A DNA stretch of 13,298 nucleotides from contig CAXBAF010000049.1 of the NCBI GenBank assembly GCA_963973795.1, forward strand, positions 1 through 13,298. The letters are read 5' to 3'. This document shows, in pieces, positions 1 to 6,258 of this stretch. Under the pieces are notes generated by a model. It had not been told where the DNA came from and did not search any database. It saw only the letters and a program-made list of their open reading frames with translations. The translations under genes and the position numbers were made by a program. The stretch is from UBA1926 sp002337215. GTDB lineage: Bacteria; Planctomycetota; Phycisphaerae; Phycisphaerales; UBA1924. The stretch's first letter is position 1. Every line of letters starts with the position of its first letter.

Positions 1-445
1 CGCCCTGGTGTGCGGCAACGGCGGTCCATCCCGCGGTGAAGAGGCCGAAGGCGAAGGCGGTCCAGACACCTGCGAGGGCGAGTTTCTTCTTTTCTTTGAG
101 CAGGCCGAACGCGGCGATGATCGCGGCGACGGCGCCCCAGGTCCAGATGCGTTCGGCCATCTCGCCGTGGTCGTGCGCCAGGGTTCCAAGCGATGCGGAG
201 ACGTTCCCGATGTCGTCATAGGCGGATTCGCCGGACTGGATCGTCACGAGTGTCGCGATCGCGAGCATGGAGTAGGCGAGGACGGCGAGGAGAGAGCCCG
301 TCCGGCGACGGCCGGGGAGGCCCCCCGCGACGAGCAGGAAGATCGGTGCCAGCAGGGCGAGCGCGATCGGCAGGTGAACCATCGCGGCGTGGAGCTTCGC
401 GGGGTCGTCGAGGGTCCGCATCATGTCGTCAAAGGTGGTCTGCAT
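1..445 (-). CDS. DUF2231-like four-helix membrane protein, 3' end beyond window
   Basis: The minus-strand frame opens with ATG at 445 (MQTTFDDMMRTLDDPAKLHA) and is still open at base 1, giving 148 codons, so the C-terminus is missing. An early motif, HAAMVHLPIALALLAPIF, has the His and 'H-P-I-A-L' pattern at the first helix of DUF2231-type predicted inner-membrane proteins. Hydrophobic segments are visible at about residues 20-45, 52-72, 98-114 and 121-142, with a loop containing AHDHGEMAE between helices 2 and 3. Its His residues could bind a metal or haem, but that is inference. The plus strand is also open here because of the high GC, but those frames give Arg/Gly-rich, non-protein-like translations. 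The gene lies 64 bp downstream of the Spondin/dockerin gene on the same strand. It is part of the host chromosome, outside the island. The family name comes from the motif and is moderately certain. Confidence 0.75.
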   Translation of the reverse strand, partial: MQTTFDDMMRTLDDPAKLHAAMVHLPIALALLAPIFLLVAGGLPGRRRTGSLLAVLAYSMLAIATLVTIQSGESAYDDIGNVSASLGTLAHDHGEMAERIWTWGAVAAIIAAFGLLKEKKKLALAGVWTAFAFGLFTAGWTAVAAHQG

Positions 446-509
446 CCGCAGATTCTACGGCGGATCAGGCGAAGAGTTGCGGTCGCGCGTCTCGTGCCAG
501 CGATCTCGC

Positions 510-1358
510 TCAAGGGCACCCGGCAGTGAACGAGTTCACGAACGCACCGATATCGGCGAGGTCGTAGACGCCGTTCTCGTCGAAGTCCGCCGGCGGCTCT
601 GCGTTGGTGAACGCGCCGACGAAGACGCCGATGTCGGTGAGGTCGAGGGTCTCGTAGGGCTCGGCGACGTCGGCGACCGAGCAGGCGGCGTCGCTCAGGA
701 GCGTGAGTCGGAAAGTTCCGATGCGGGGCGACCCTGCGAAGGGGAACTCGTCTGCGATGTTGGTGATGGGCAGGTGGGGCGTGATGTTTGAATTGGCGGA
801 TGTGTAGTTGGTGCCGGCGTCGGTCCCCGAGTCGTAGGGGTCGAGGTCGAAGACGAGTTCGCGGGCCCAGAGGCCGCTCTCGCGGAGGTCGATCCCGTGG
901 ATGCCGACGAACCAATCGGGGCTCGGGGCGATCATGGTGACGAGCGAGACGTGGTCGAACGCGGCGTCGACGGTGATCGTGCGGGCCCGGCTTCCCGGCG
1001 AGAGCCCGATGCCGCCCAGGTTGAGGTACTGGTCGGCCTGGCCGAGGACGATCATGCCCGCGACCTCGTTGCCGAGTGTGCCGGTGGCGCCGATCTCGGC
1101 CATGAATTCGATGCCGGGGGAGGCGATGCCGCCCGGCTCCCAGATCGCCGCGTCGGCGGTGTGCGTCGCGCCGATGACCGGCGAGAAGTGGGGGTTGGGG
1201 GGGAAGCTCTCGGGGTGGGTCGCGGCGCTCCACTCGGCGACGAACTCGAAGGCGTACTCAACGCTGCTCTGGGCGAACGCGGACGCGGACGCCCCGAGGG
1301 TGAGGAGGATGCCCACGAGGCGATGGGTTGGCCGAGAATCGTCGATGAATGCAGGCAT
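510..1358 (-). CDS. Secreted Spondin_N-domain protein with GC-type dockerin
   Basis: This is a 282-residue protein starting at ATG 1358, with AAAGG about 7 nt upstream. Residues 1-30 form a signal peptide (basic start, LVGILLTLGASASAFAQ). The body carries Spondin_N family signatures: FEFVAEWSAATHPESFPP, HFSPVIGATH, then SPGIEFMAEIGATGTL. The C-terminus is a two-loop dockerin (DVAEPYETLDLTD, then the canonical calcium loop DFDENGVYDLAD) ending FTAGCP. The Spondin_N fold is an extracellular calcium-binding domain of the matrix protein F-spondin that is also common in bacteria; the dockerin should anchor the protein at the cell surface. It belongs to the chromosome just left of the tRNA. Its reading frame is in phase with the upstream integrase, with no stop between them, but its own start, ribosome site and signal peptide mark it as a separate gene. 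Substrate or partner is unknown. Confidence 0.9.
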   Translation of the reverse strand: MPAFIDDSRPTHRLVGILLTLGASASAFAQSSVEYAFEFVAEWSAATHPESFPPNPHFSPVIGATHTADAAIWEPGGIASPGIEFMAEIGATGTLGNEVAGMIVLGQADQYLNLGGIGLSPGSRARTITVDAAFDHVSLVTMIAPSPDWFVGIHGIDLRESGLWARELVFDLDPYDSGTDAGTNYTSANSNITPHLPITNIADEFPFAGSPRIGTFRLTLLSDAACSVADVAEPYETLDLTDIGVFVGAFTNAEPPADFDENGVYDLADIGAFVNSFTAGCP

Positions 1359-1556
1359 GCTGGGCCTTTCTGAGAAGCTGGCGAGGTGTTGTCGCTGTTG
1401 GTCGCGGCCGAACGGGCCCGGCTTACACAATATTCCAGAAGAGTTCGTGCGACCCGGCGCGGTAGCCGGGAGCCAACGGGCCGCGGGACCTATCCTGTTT
1501 TTCTCGGGAGTCGCGGCCGCGGCTCTCCGGCGTGGGCGAACGCTCGCGTCGATGTG

Positions 1557-1641
1557 GGTGCGATGGCAGAGCGGTTGAATGCGCCGGTCTTGAAAACCGG
1601 TAGACCTTCGGGTCTCGGGGGTTCGAATCCCCCTCGCACCG
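1557..1641 (+). tRNA. tRNA-Ser(UGA), integration target
   Basis: A complete class II tRNA. The acceptor stem GGTGCGA (1557-1563) pairs perfectly with TCGCACC (1634-1640), with discriminator G1641. The D stem is G1566-A1568 with T1580-C1582. The anticodon stem 1584-1588/1596-1600 encloses loop CTTGAAA with anticodon TGA at 1591-1593. The long variable arm is AGACC-TTCG-GGTCT (1602-1615). The T arm is five G (1617-1621), loop TTCGAAT and five C. CCA is not encoded. By inference the 5' half is chromosomal and the 3' half, from the anticodon loop onward, was supplied by the island. Confidence 0.97.
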
Positions 1642-1658
1642 TTTGGGGACTCGGCTCG
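1579..1658 (+). repeat. attL: left copy of the 80-bp attachment repeat
   Basis: This runs from the D stem's 3' end through the anticodon, variable and T arms to the tRNA 3' end, plus 17 bp beyond (1642-1658). It matches 10139-10218 at 78 of 80 positions; the two differences (1604 A against G, 1613 T against C) form one base pair of the variable-arm stem. The identity begins next to the anticodon stem-loop, whose inverted repeat CCGGT-CTTGAAA-ACCGG (1584-1600) is a plausible core recombinase site, with crossover in the 7-nt anticodon loop (inference). Confidence 0.9.
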
Positions 1659-3092
1659 CGTCGAGTCGCATAACTCAGCAAATATCAGTGGGTTTACGTC
1701 ATCGTCGGCGTTCCCGTCGGGGGTGGCGGCGCGCGCGTCGTCGTCGCATCGGCCCGCACCCGTTTGCTCCATATCGCGTCCCAACTGTGCGCGCCGTTGG
1801 CCGCATGGCGTTTGCGGGGGTTCGGCGTCGGTGGGGCGGTGGTGGTCCGTCCCGGTCGCCGCGAGCGCGCCCGCCTCGGCTTCGGTGGTGGTGGGGGAGG
1901 TCGGGACGGTCGGCAGCGCGCCGCGGAGGTCGGCGAGGCGAACGTGGGCGTAGGTGCCGATCGTCAGCGTCGGGGTTGAGTGCCGGGCCAGTTCTTGCGC
2001 AACCTTCACCGATGCCCCGCTCGCGACGATGCCCGAAACGAACGTGTGCCGGAGGGCGTGGAAATCGACCACCCGCCCGGCCGCGTCGGGTGTGCGGAGG
2101 AAACTCGGCTCGCGTCGGCGCGCGTCGCGGTCGGCGTCGGTGGTCCCCTCGGCTTCCCACGCCGCTCTCGCGGCCTCTAGATCCGTTCGGAGCATCCGCC
2201 CGGTGTCACGGTGGAGTTTCCAGAGCGGAGCGTGTGCGGGCCGCTCAGCCAGCCAGGACGCGAGCCAGCGGGCGAGGTCGGGGTGGATGGGTTGGGCATC
2301 GTCCCGCCGCCGCTTGGAGTAGGCCGCCCGGACGGTGATTGTGGGGGCGTCGGGGTCGAGGTCGAAATCCGCGGGGGTCAGGTTCGCCAGCTCGCCGCGT
2401 CGGAACCCGGTGCCGAGGGCGATCCGGTAGAGCGCCGCCCGGTCGCGTCCGCTCAGCCCACGCCAGGGCGCGCCGCGTTCGGCCGCGTCGATCAACCGGG
2501 CGGATTCGTCGCCGGTCAGGGCGCGCCGCTCGTGAACGCGCTTCGTGACTGTCATTCCACGGAGAGACGCGAGCGGATCGGTAGGGAGCCGGTGGGCGTA
2601 CACCAGCCAACGCGTCCACCCCTTCACCGATCGGAGCGCCTTCAACTGGGTGCGTTGAGACTTCCCGTCGTCGTCGAGTTTGCTCAGAGCCTTCGCCACG
2701 CGGTCCGCGGTCAGCCCGGAGAGACGATCGACCCGCGCGAGGTCGGTTATCCGGGTTGCGAGCGCGTGGACTTCGTGGGCGTGTTGCTTCGTCCGCCCGC
2801 GGTTCAACAGATCCGCCCGGTAGTCGGCCAGGTGATCGGTGATCGGTCGCCGGTCTGCTTCGGCGTAGCCGTCCGCCTTCGCGTCGATGACGCCTTCGCG
2901 TCGGAGTGCCGCCGCCGCGAGCCAGCCTGCGAGGATGCGTTCGGCCGCGGCTTTGTCGGTCGTTCCCGTCGATCGGGTGCGCCGCCGCCCTTCGTGATCG
3001 AAATAGCGCGCCGTCCAACTCGCGCCGGGGGCTCGTTTGAACAGCCCGCCCGCGCCGTTGCCGCGTCGGTTCGTTCGCTTCGCTTTGCTCAT
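1581..3092 (-). CDS. int: Tyrosine recombinase (integrase), split at the attachment site
   Basis: Start chosen at ATG 3092 (MSKAKRTNRRGNGAGGLFKR), preceded by GGAAGGTGG about 5 nt away; a GTG at 3101 is possible. Residues about 10-60 resemble an arm-binding N-terminal domain (WTARYFDHEGRRRTRSTGT), about 80-180 a core-binding SAM-like domain, and 190-390 the catalytic domain. All catalytic residues are visible: Arg231 in TGFRRGEL, Lys260 in YSKRRRDD, His345 and Arg348 in FHALRHTF, His371 in ELARHSTPTLT, and the nucleophile Tyr381 in GTYAHV. The protein does not stop after the catalytic domain; a Pro/Asp/Thr-rich linker leads into the antisense of tRNA-Ser. Coordinates end where the element's share of the frame ends; the frame itself runs on to 510. 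The matching C-terminal tail lies at 9916-10140. The gene follows the PrimPol gene by 21 bp. Confidence 0.93.
1782..1805 (+). repeat. Left copy of 24-bp direct repeat, candidate integrase arm site
   Basis: 24 bases beginning CAACTGTGCGCGCCGTTGG recur exactly and in the same orientation at 10065-10088. The left copy lies 140 bp inside the element from the tRNA 3' end; the right copy lies about 50 bp inside from the att repeat. Both are within integrase coding frames but in different phases, so selection appears to act on DNA rather than protein. This fits paired arm-type binding sites flanking attP (inference). Confidence 0.7.
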
Positions 3093-3113
3093 CGTGTCCA
3101 CCTTCCGTCTTGA

Positions 3114-4346
3114 TTATGCGTGATCGTGCGAGCCAGCGCCACCCGTTGCATCGGAAAAGCCGTCGGGGAGTTGCCAGCGGTAGGTGTTGGCGCGCCGGTC
3201 CGCGTAGCTGCCGGGTTCGATCAGCACCATCCAACCGAGGGATTGGAACATGCGGAGGAAACTGCCCGCCCGCTCGCGTGTGATTTCGACCACGCGCCCG
3301 GCTTCGGATTGCGCGAGGTAGAACGCACCACCGCCCGCTCGCCTACTCAATTCGGCCGCGAGCGCTGCGAGACGGCGCGCTGGGGCGTCCGAGGGGTCGG
3401 GGAGGGTGTCGGACACCACCGGATCGCACCCGATCGCCTCAGCGGCTTCTAGGGCGTCTGCGAGCGCGTCGCGATCGAATCGAATCCGACGCCACGCGCT
3501 GGTGAAGTCGGCGAGGCATTCCGCCCAGGTGCGTTCGGTGTGATCCTGCCCGGTTTCCCACCACCGCCGGAGGGCAGCGGTCACGGGCGCGGGCGGCCGC
3601 GTCGTTTCGCGATATGCGGAGAGGGAACGAACATTCCGCGCCAGTTCGAAAATCAGCCGATTCGAGGTGTGGCGCTTCACCAGCGGATAGCGGGCGAAAA
3701 CGTCGGCCACACCATCGACACCATCGACACCATCGACACCATCAACGCCATAGCCACCATCCACACCATCAATCCCATCGGGTATGGGGGGGATGGGGGG
3801 GATGGTGTGCGACGATTCATCATCCGCGCAGCGCAGCGCCGTTTTCCATGCGTCGGGCAGTTCGGCAATGCGCGCCGCGTCGATCGAATCGCAACCGCTC
3901 AGCCGGTACGGCCGCTCGTTCACGATCGAACCCGGACCGACGGCGTAACAGCGCCCCGCGAGAATGTCCAAGCCGGGACGCCAGCCCAGCCGCCGCGGGA
4001 TCGTCCTGGGGTCGCGGTAGTAGCGGTGCGAGCCGTTCGGCGTTTCAACTGTCAGCGTCGGCGGTAGTGGTCCGAGGTCGCGTTCGGCGGATTCGAGGGA
4101 CGCGCGCCTTTCGTCGCCGTCGGCATCGACCACCACCAGCCCGGACGCGCCCAGGTGAACGCCGTAGTTCGCGTGCGGGTCGTCATCCCACCACGATCGG
4201 ACCGCGGCCGGGTCGTCGGTGGGGTTGTGTTGCCAGCGCGGTTTCTTCGGCTTCTTCGATCCAGCGCGCAGTTCGATGACGCGCCAGCCGACGCCCACCG
4301 CATCCGCCGCGTGTGCGGCCGTAGAACGGGGCTCAGGGGCTTTCAT
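3114..4346 (-). CDS. PrimPol-type bifunctional DNA primase/polymerase
   Basis: This 410-residue protein starts at ATG 4346, overlapping the previous stop as ATGA. The N-terminal ~180 residues form an archaeo-eukaryotic Prim-Pol domain. Visible motifs are the catalytic acid pair in LVVVDADGD (Asp74, Asp76), the NGSHRYY motif (Ser106-His107) and GLDILAG with Asp127, followed by YAVGPGS. Such proteins start DNA synthesis in phages, plasmids and satellite islands, so this is the element's likely replication initiator. Residues about 191-213 are a (Gly-Val-Asp)n linker encoded by a 9-bp minisatellite. Residues 220-400 are largely helical with no helicase Walker motif, so a helicase would have to come from the host or a helper. 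A winged-helix C-terminus is possible (EITRERAGSFLRMFQSLGW) but uncertain. Confidence 0.87.
   Translation of the reverse strand: MKAPEPRSTAAHAADAVGVGWRVIELRAGSKKPKKPRWQHNPTDDPAAVRSWWDDDPHANYGVHLGASGLVVVDADGDERRASLESAERDLGPLPPTLTVETPNGSHRYYRDPRTIPRRLGWRPGLDILAGRCYAVGPGSIVNERPYRLSGCDSIDAARIAELPDAWKTALRCADDESSHTIPPIPPIPDGIDGVDGGYGVDGVDGVDGVDGVADVFARYPLVKRHTSNRLIFELARNVRSLSAYRETTRPPAPVTAALRRWWETGQDHTERTWAECLADFTSAWRRIRFDRDALADALEAAEAIGCDPVVSDTLPDPSDAPARRLAALAAELSRRAGGGAFYLAQSEAGRVVEITRERAGSFLRMFQSLGWMVLIEPGSYADRRANTYRWQLPDGFSDATGGAGSHDHA
3711..3782. repeat. 9-bp minisatellite inside the PrimPol gene
   Basis: Eight consecutive 9-bp units, the first three identical (ACCATCGAC at 3711, 3720 and 3729) and the rest drifting (ACCATCAAC, GCCATAGCC, ACCATCCAC, ACCATCAAT, CCCATCGGG). 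The minus-strand translation is a collagen-like Gly-Val/Ile-Asp run between two domains. Copy-number change would alter linker length by three residues without shifting frame. A G-rich stretch follows at 3785-3804. Confidence 0.9.
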
Positions 4347-4759
4347 GCGTCGCCCCCTTCCGTCGGGTCGGTCGAGGGCTCCGCGTGTTCAGATGCGATC
4401 CAGACGGCCGCCTTGCACCCGCTCGCGGTCGGCCGCTTGTCACCCGTCATCACAATGCGTCCCGCCTTCGCCAGCTCGCCGCGTCGGGGCGTGTAGGACT
4501 GGGGTTTCATCCCCAACGTCGCCTCGCCTTCGTCGTCGGTTGCGCCCAGCGGTCCGCGGTCGCGGATGAACGCGTAGACCCGTTCCCGCATCGGTCCGGT
4601 GTAGGGGGCGATCCAACGCGCGGCCGCGTCGCTTGTGCCGGGCGGGGCGTTGTGATGCGCCGGGGGGAGCGGTGGGCTGGTATTCTTTCCGTTGTCCAAT
4701 CTTCCGACGCGTGATCCGTTGCCAGGCGGGGGCGCGTCATTCCATCGGGGTTCCGTCAT
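4343..4759 (-). CDS. Winged-helix-like DNA-binding protein of the replication operon
   Basis: The start is set at ATG 4759 because it overlaps the preceding stop in an ATGA (4756-4759); an in-frame extension to 5014 would lie across the upstream gene in another frame and reads like shadow sequence. The 138-residue protein has a polar, Pro-rich first ~45 residues, then a compact domain: PMRERVYAFIRDRGPLGATD, then LGMKPQSYTPRRGELAKAGR, then RPTASGCKAAVWIA. This helix, helix-turn-helix with Arg-Arg-x-Glu-Leu, and beta-hairpin wing pattern resembles small phage and satellite wHTH proteins that often sit beside primases. It could bind the origin or regulate the operon; neither is proved. It ends in an ATGA overlap with PrimPol, so translational coupling is likely. 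Confidence 0.75.
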   Translation of the reverse strand: MTEPRWNDAPPPGNGSRVGRLDNGKNTSPPLPPAHHNAPPGTSDAAARWIAPYTGPMRERVYAFIRDRGPLGATDDEGEATLGMKPQSYTPRRGELAKAGRIVMTGDKRPTASGCKAAVWIASEHAEPSTDPTEGGDA

Positions 4760-4977
4760 CGGCGCACCCCCTTCGCGATCTGTGCCGCGAGCCAAGCGTC
4801 GAGGTCGGTGACGCGATACAGCACAACGCGCCCAGCCTTCGCCGCGGGAATCTCGCCGCGGTTCGTCAGTTCCCATAGCTTGCGGGGTGAGATGCCGAGC
4901 ATCCGCGCGGCTTCGGCGGGCCGGACCGCGAGGCGGGTTTCGGTGTTGGTGTTGGTGCGATCGGCGGGGGTGGTCAT
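4756..4977 (-). CDS. MerR/excisionase-type HTH protein (second of two)
   Basis: A 73-residue protein starting at ATG 4977, which overlaps the upstream stop as ATGA and has a G-rich Shine-Dalgarno (GAGGGGGG). Residues about 16-65 match the HTH_17/Xis pattern: LAVRPAEAARMLGISPRKLW, then TNRGEIPAAKAGR, then VLYRVTDLDAWL, i.e. HTH, wing and C-terminal helix. The family includes recombination directionality factors (excisionases) and AlpA-type activators. Position in an integrase operon supports an excisionase or operon-regulator role, but which of the two tandem HTH proteins is the Xis cannot be told from sequence. It is coupled downstream to the wHTH gene by another ATGA. Confidence 0.85.
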   Translation of the reverse strand: MTTPADRTNTNTETRLAVRPAEAARMLGISPRKLWELTNRGEIPAAKAGRVVLYRVTDLDAWLAAQIAKGVRR

Positions 4978-5204
4978 TCGGCACCCCCCTCGGATTCGTT
5001 CGGGTTCGCGGCACGCTCCGCGAGCGTTGCCGACACCGCGGCCGGATTGAACAGCCGTCGCTTTCCAGCGCGGAGGGAGGGGAGGCGTCCGGCGTTCGCC
5101 TCGCGGTGCAGCCAAGCCTTCGAGAGTTTCAGCCGCCGGGCCAACTCTGCGAGGGTCACGATGTCGTGTTGTGGTTGAGTATTCACGCCCCAACCATGAC
5201 GCAT
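4974..5204 (-). CDS. MerR/excisionase-type HTH protein (first of operon)
   Basis: A 76-residue protein. ATG 5204 is used, but GTG 5186 (giving VNTQPQHDIVTL) is equally possible; neither has a good ribosome site. The HTH is DIVTLAELARRLKLSKAWLH, followed by a recognition/wing segment REANAGRLPSLRAGKRRLF and helix NPAAVSATLAERAA. It is a distant paralogue in architecture of the next gene: the same fold class, little identity. It is the first gene of the five-gene minus-strand operon, immediately downstream of a palindromic, repeat-rich region (5237-5274), so it may be the autoregulator or the excisionase. Its stop overlaps the next ATG. Confidence 0.8.
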   Translation of the reverse strand: MRHGWGVNTQPQHDIVTLAELARRLKLSKAWLHREANAGRLPSLRAGKRRLFNPAAVSATLAERAANPNESEGGAE

Positions 5205-5236
5205 CGGAAACTAAGAGGAAGCTCGCTTGTTCAAGA

Positions 5237-5274
5237 TGGGGCTTGCATTGGGCTTAAGCCCAAGTTGGGGCTTG
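5237..5274. promoter_or_regulatory. Palindromic operator-like repeats ahead of the HTH-PrimPol-int operon
   Basis: A perfect 16-bp palindrome TTGGGCTTAAGCCCAA (5248-5263) is flanked by two direct copies of TGGGGCTTG (5237-5245 and 5266-5274), giving three TGGG(G)CTT half-sites in 38 bp, one of them mirrored. It lies 33 bp upstream of the first operon gene. A weak minus-strand promoter may follow it: TTGAAC (complement of 5229-5234), 15-nt spacer, TAGTTT (complement of 5208-5213). The simplest reading is an operator for an HTH protein; iteron-like origin function is an alternative. Confidence 0.55.
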
Positions 5275-5281
5275 GATGGGA

Positions 5282-6136
5282 CTAGGCGTTAGCCGAGTTT
5301 GCCGCCGCCAGTTCTCGCCATGCCGCCGCGATTCTCTTTCCGTCCCGGGGTCGCCACCCTTTGTCGTCGATCAGCCCGCCGCGTTCAGCCGCGTCTGCAA
5401 GTTTGTTGATGTCAGAGTTTCGGAACGTGCGAAGGTGTCCCGCGGCTCCAGTTGGATTGCCCGGTAATACAGACACCAGGAGGATCTTGCGGAAAGTCTC
5501 GGATGAGATACCAATGTCGAGGGCGTCGAGGTGTTCACGAAGCTCAGCAGTTGTGTATCCGGTGATTTTCGGTGCTGGTCCGGCCTGTGCCGTTTCGTTC
5601 TCGGCGTCGCCGCCGACACTGCCATGCACGAGGTCCAATTCAAGACGCTCGCTCAGGCTGTCTAACTCGTACATGAGCGGCATGATTGAGTCGGCGCGCT
5701 CGCCAACTTCTATGGCGTTGCTGGTTCTGATTTCGTCGGACTTTTCGAGAATCGAACGAAATGCATCATTCTCGTTTGCACAAGTCAAGAGTGGCTTGAC
5801 TCGTCCGCCGAGCGAGTGGAGTGAGGTTGACCACCGAACGGCCCATTGTGATTGCATCGCCAAACCCGGTTCGTCTGTGATTGGCGCTAAGAGTGAAAGG
5901 TGCATTACGCCATCCTCTACGCCAGCAATGCACCCCCGCGCAGCATCTGCGATCCGATTCCAGTCTGGTTCTGTTTCGCCGAGGTATAGCGCAACGGCGG
6001 ACCCGCACATACCGGCTTGATGGGCTAGCAAGCGTGCAAGTTCGATATTGTGAAACGCCAAATCCCCGCGATACAGATTGTCCTTTGACGGACGACCGCG
6101 AATTGGACCGCTTGATGAATTGTCTGCAGGGGCCAT
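5282..6136 (-). CDS. Unknown element protein with possible C-terminal HTH
   Basis: A 284-residue protein that I do not recognise. ATG 6136 is chosen (MAPADNSSSGPIRGRPSKDN, GGGACGG upstream); the frame is open back to a TTG at 6229. The N-terminal half (to ~150) is mixed alpha/beta with a conserved-looking FHNIELARLLAHQAGMCGSA and ends in an acidic helical stretch (MYELDSLSERLELDL). The C-terminal ~90 residues (YTTAELREHLDALDIGISSE, then FRNSDINKLADAAERG) resemble a MerR-like or winged HTH, suggesting DNA binding, but weakly. No membrane segment, signal peptide or enzyme motif is seen. It lies alone on the minus strand, divergent from the 6259 gene and upstream of the HTH operon, a position typical of satellite cargo or a regulator. 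Confidence 0.7.
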   Translation of the reverse strand: MAPADNSSSGPIRGRPSKDNLYRGDLAFHNIELARLLAHQAGMCGSAVALYLGETEPDWNRIADAARGCIAGVEDGVMHLSLLAPITDEPGLAMQSQWAVRWSTSLHSLGGRVKPLLTCANENDAFRSILEKSDEIRTSNAIEVGERADSIMPLMYELDSLSERLELDLVHGSVGGDAENETAQAGPAPKITGYTTAELREHLDALDIGISSETFRKILLVSVLPGNPTGAAGHLRTFRNSDINKLADAAERGGLIDDKGWRPRDGKRIAAAWRELAAANSANA

Positions 6137-6246
6137 GCATACCGTCCCATCCGGGCCGACCGAGCGAGCGTCGAGACGGTGAATCGACGCCCAGCCCAGC
6201 CGTACGCGGGGGGTCAGCCCGCTACCCAATGCAAGATGCTACCCGT

Positions 6247-6252
6247 TAGAAT
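6247..6252 (+). promoter_or_regulatory. -10 element TAGAAT directly upstream of the 6259 gene
   Basis: TAGAAT ends 6 nt before the ATG at 6259, so transcription would start at or next to the start codon and give a leaderless mRNA. No convincing -35 is seen 16-17 nt upstream. The GGAG touching the ATG is too close to act as a Shine-Dalgarno. Confidence 0.4.
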
Positions 6253-6258
6253 CTGGAG

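Larger units (their letters stand above)
510..3092 (-). other. Uninterrupted frame joining integrase, tRNA antisense and Spondin/dockerin gene
   Basis: From the integrase ATG at 3092 to the stop at 510 there is no in-frame stop, so automatic gene calling may report one 860-residue protein. It would contain the recombinase, a low-complexity linker, the antisense of tRNA-Ser (translation contains GARGIRTPE, a familiar antisense-tRNA product), an intergenic stretch, and the complete signal peptide-Spondin-dockerin protein. The frame is chimeric: the junction was created by integration at the tRNA. GC-rich DNA has few stop codons, so the downstream part of the open frame may be accidental. Confidence 0.85.

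Noticed and set aside
2211..3113. Plus-strand 300-codon frame across the integrase gene
   Set aside because: It is the antisense of a recombinase with every catalytic motif intact. Its translation has no recognisable domain; high GC leaves opposite frames open.
4759..5014. N-terminal extension of the wHTH protein
   Set aside because: The in-frame stretch lies across the HTH gene and reads as His/Arg/Pro-rich shadow. The ATGA overlap marks the real start.
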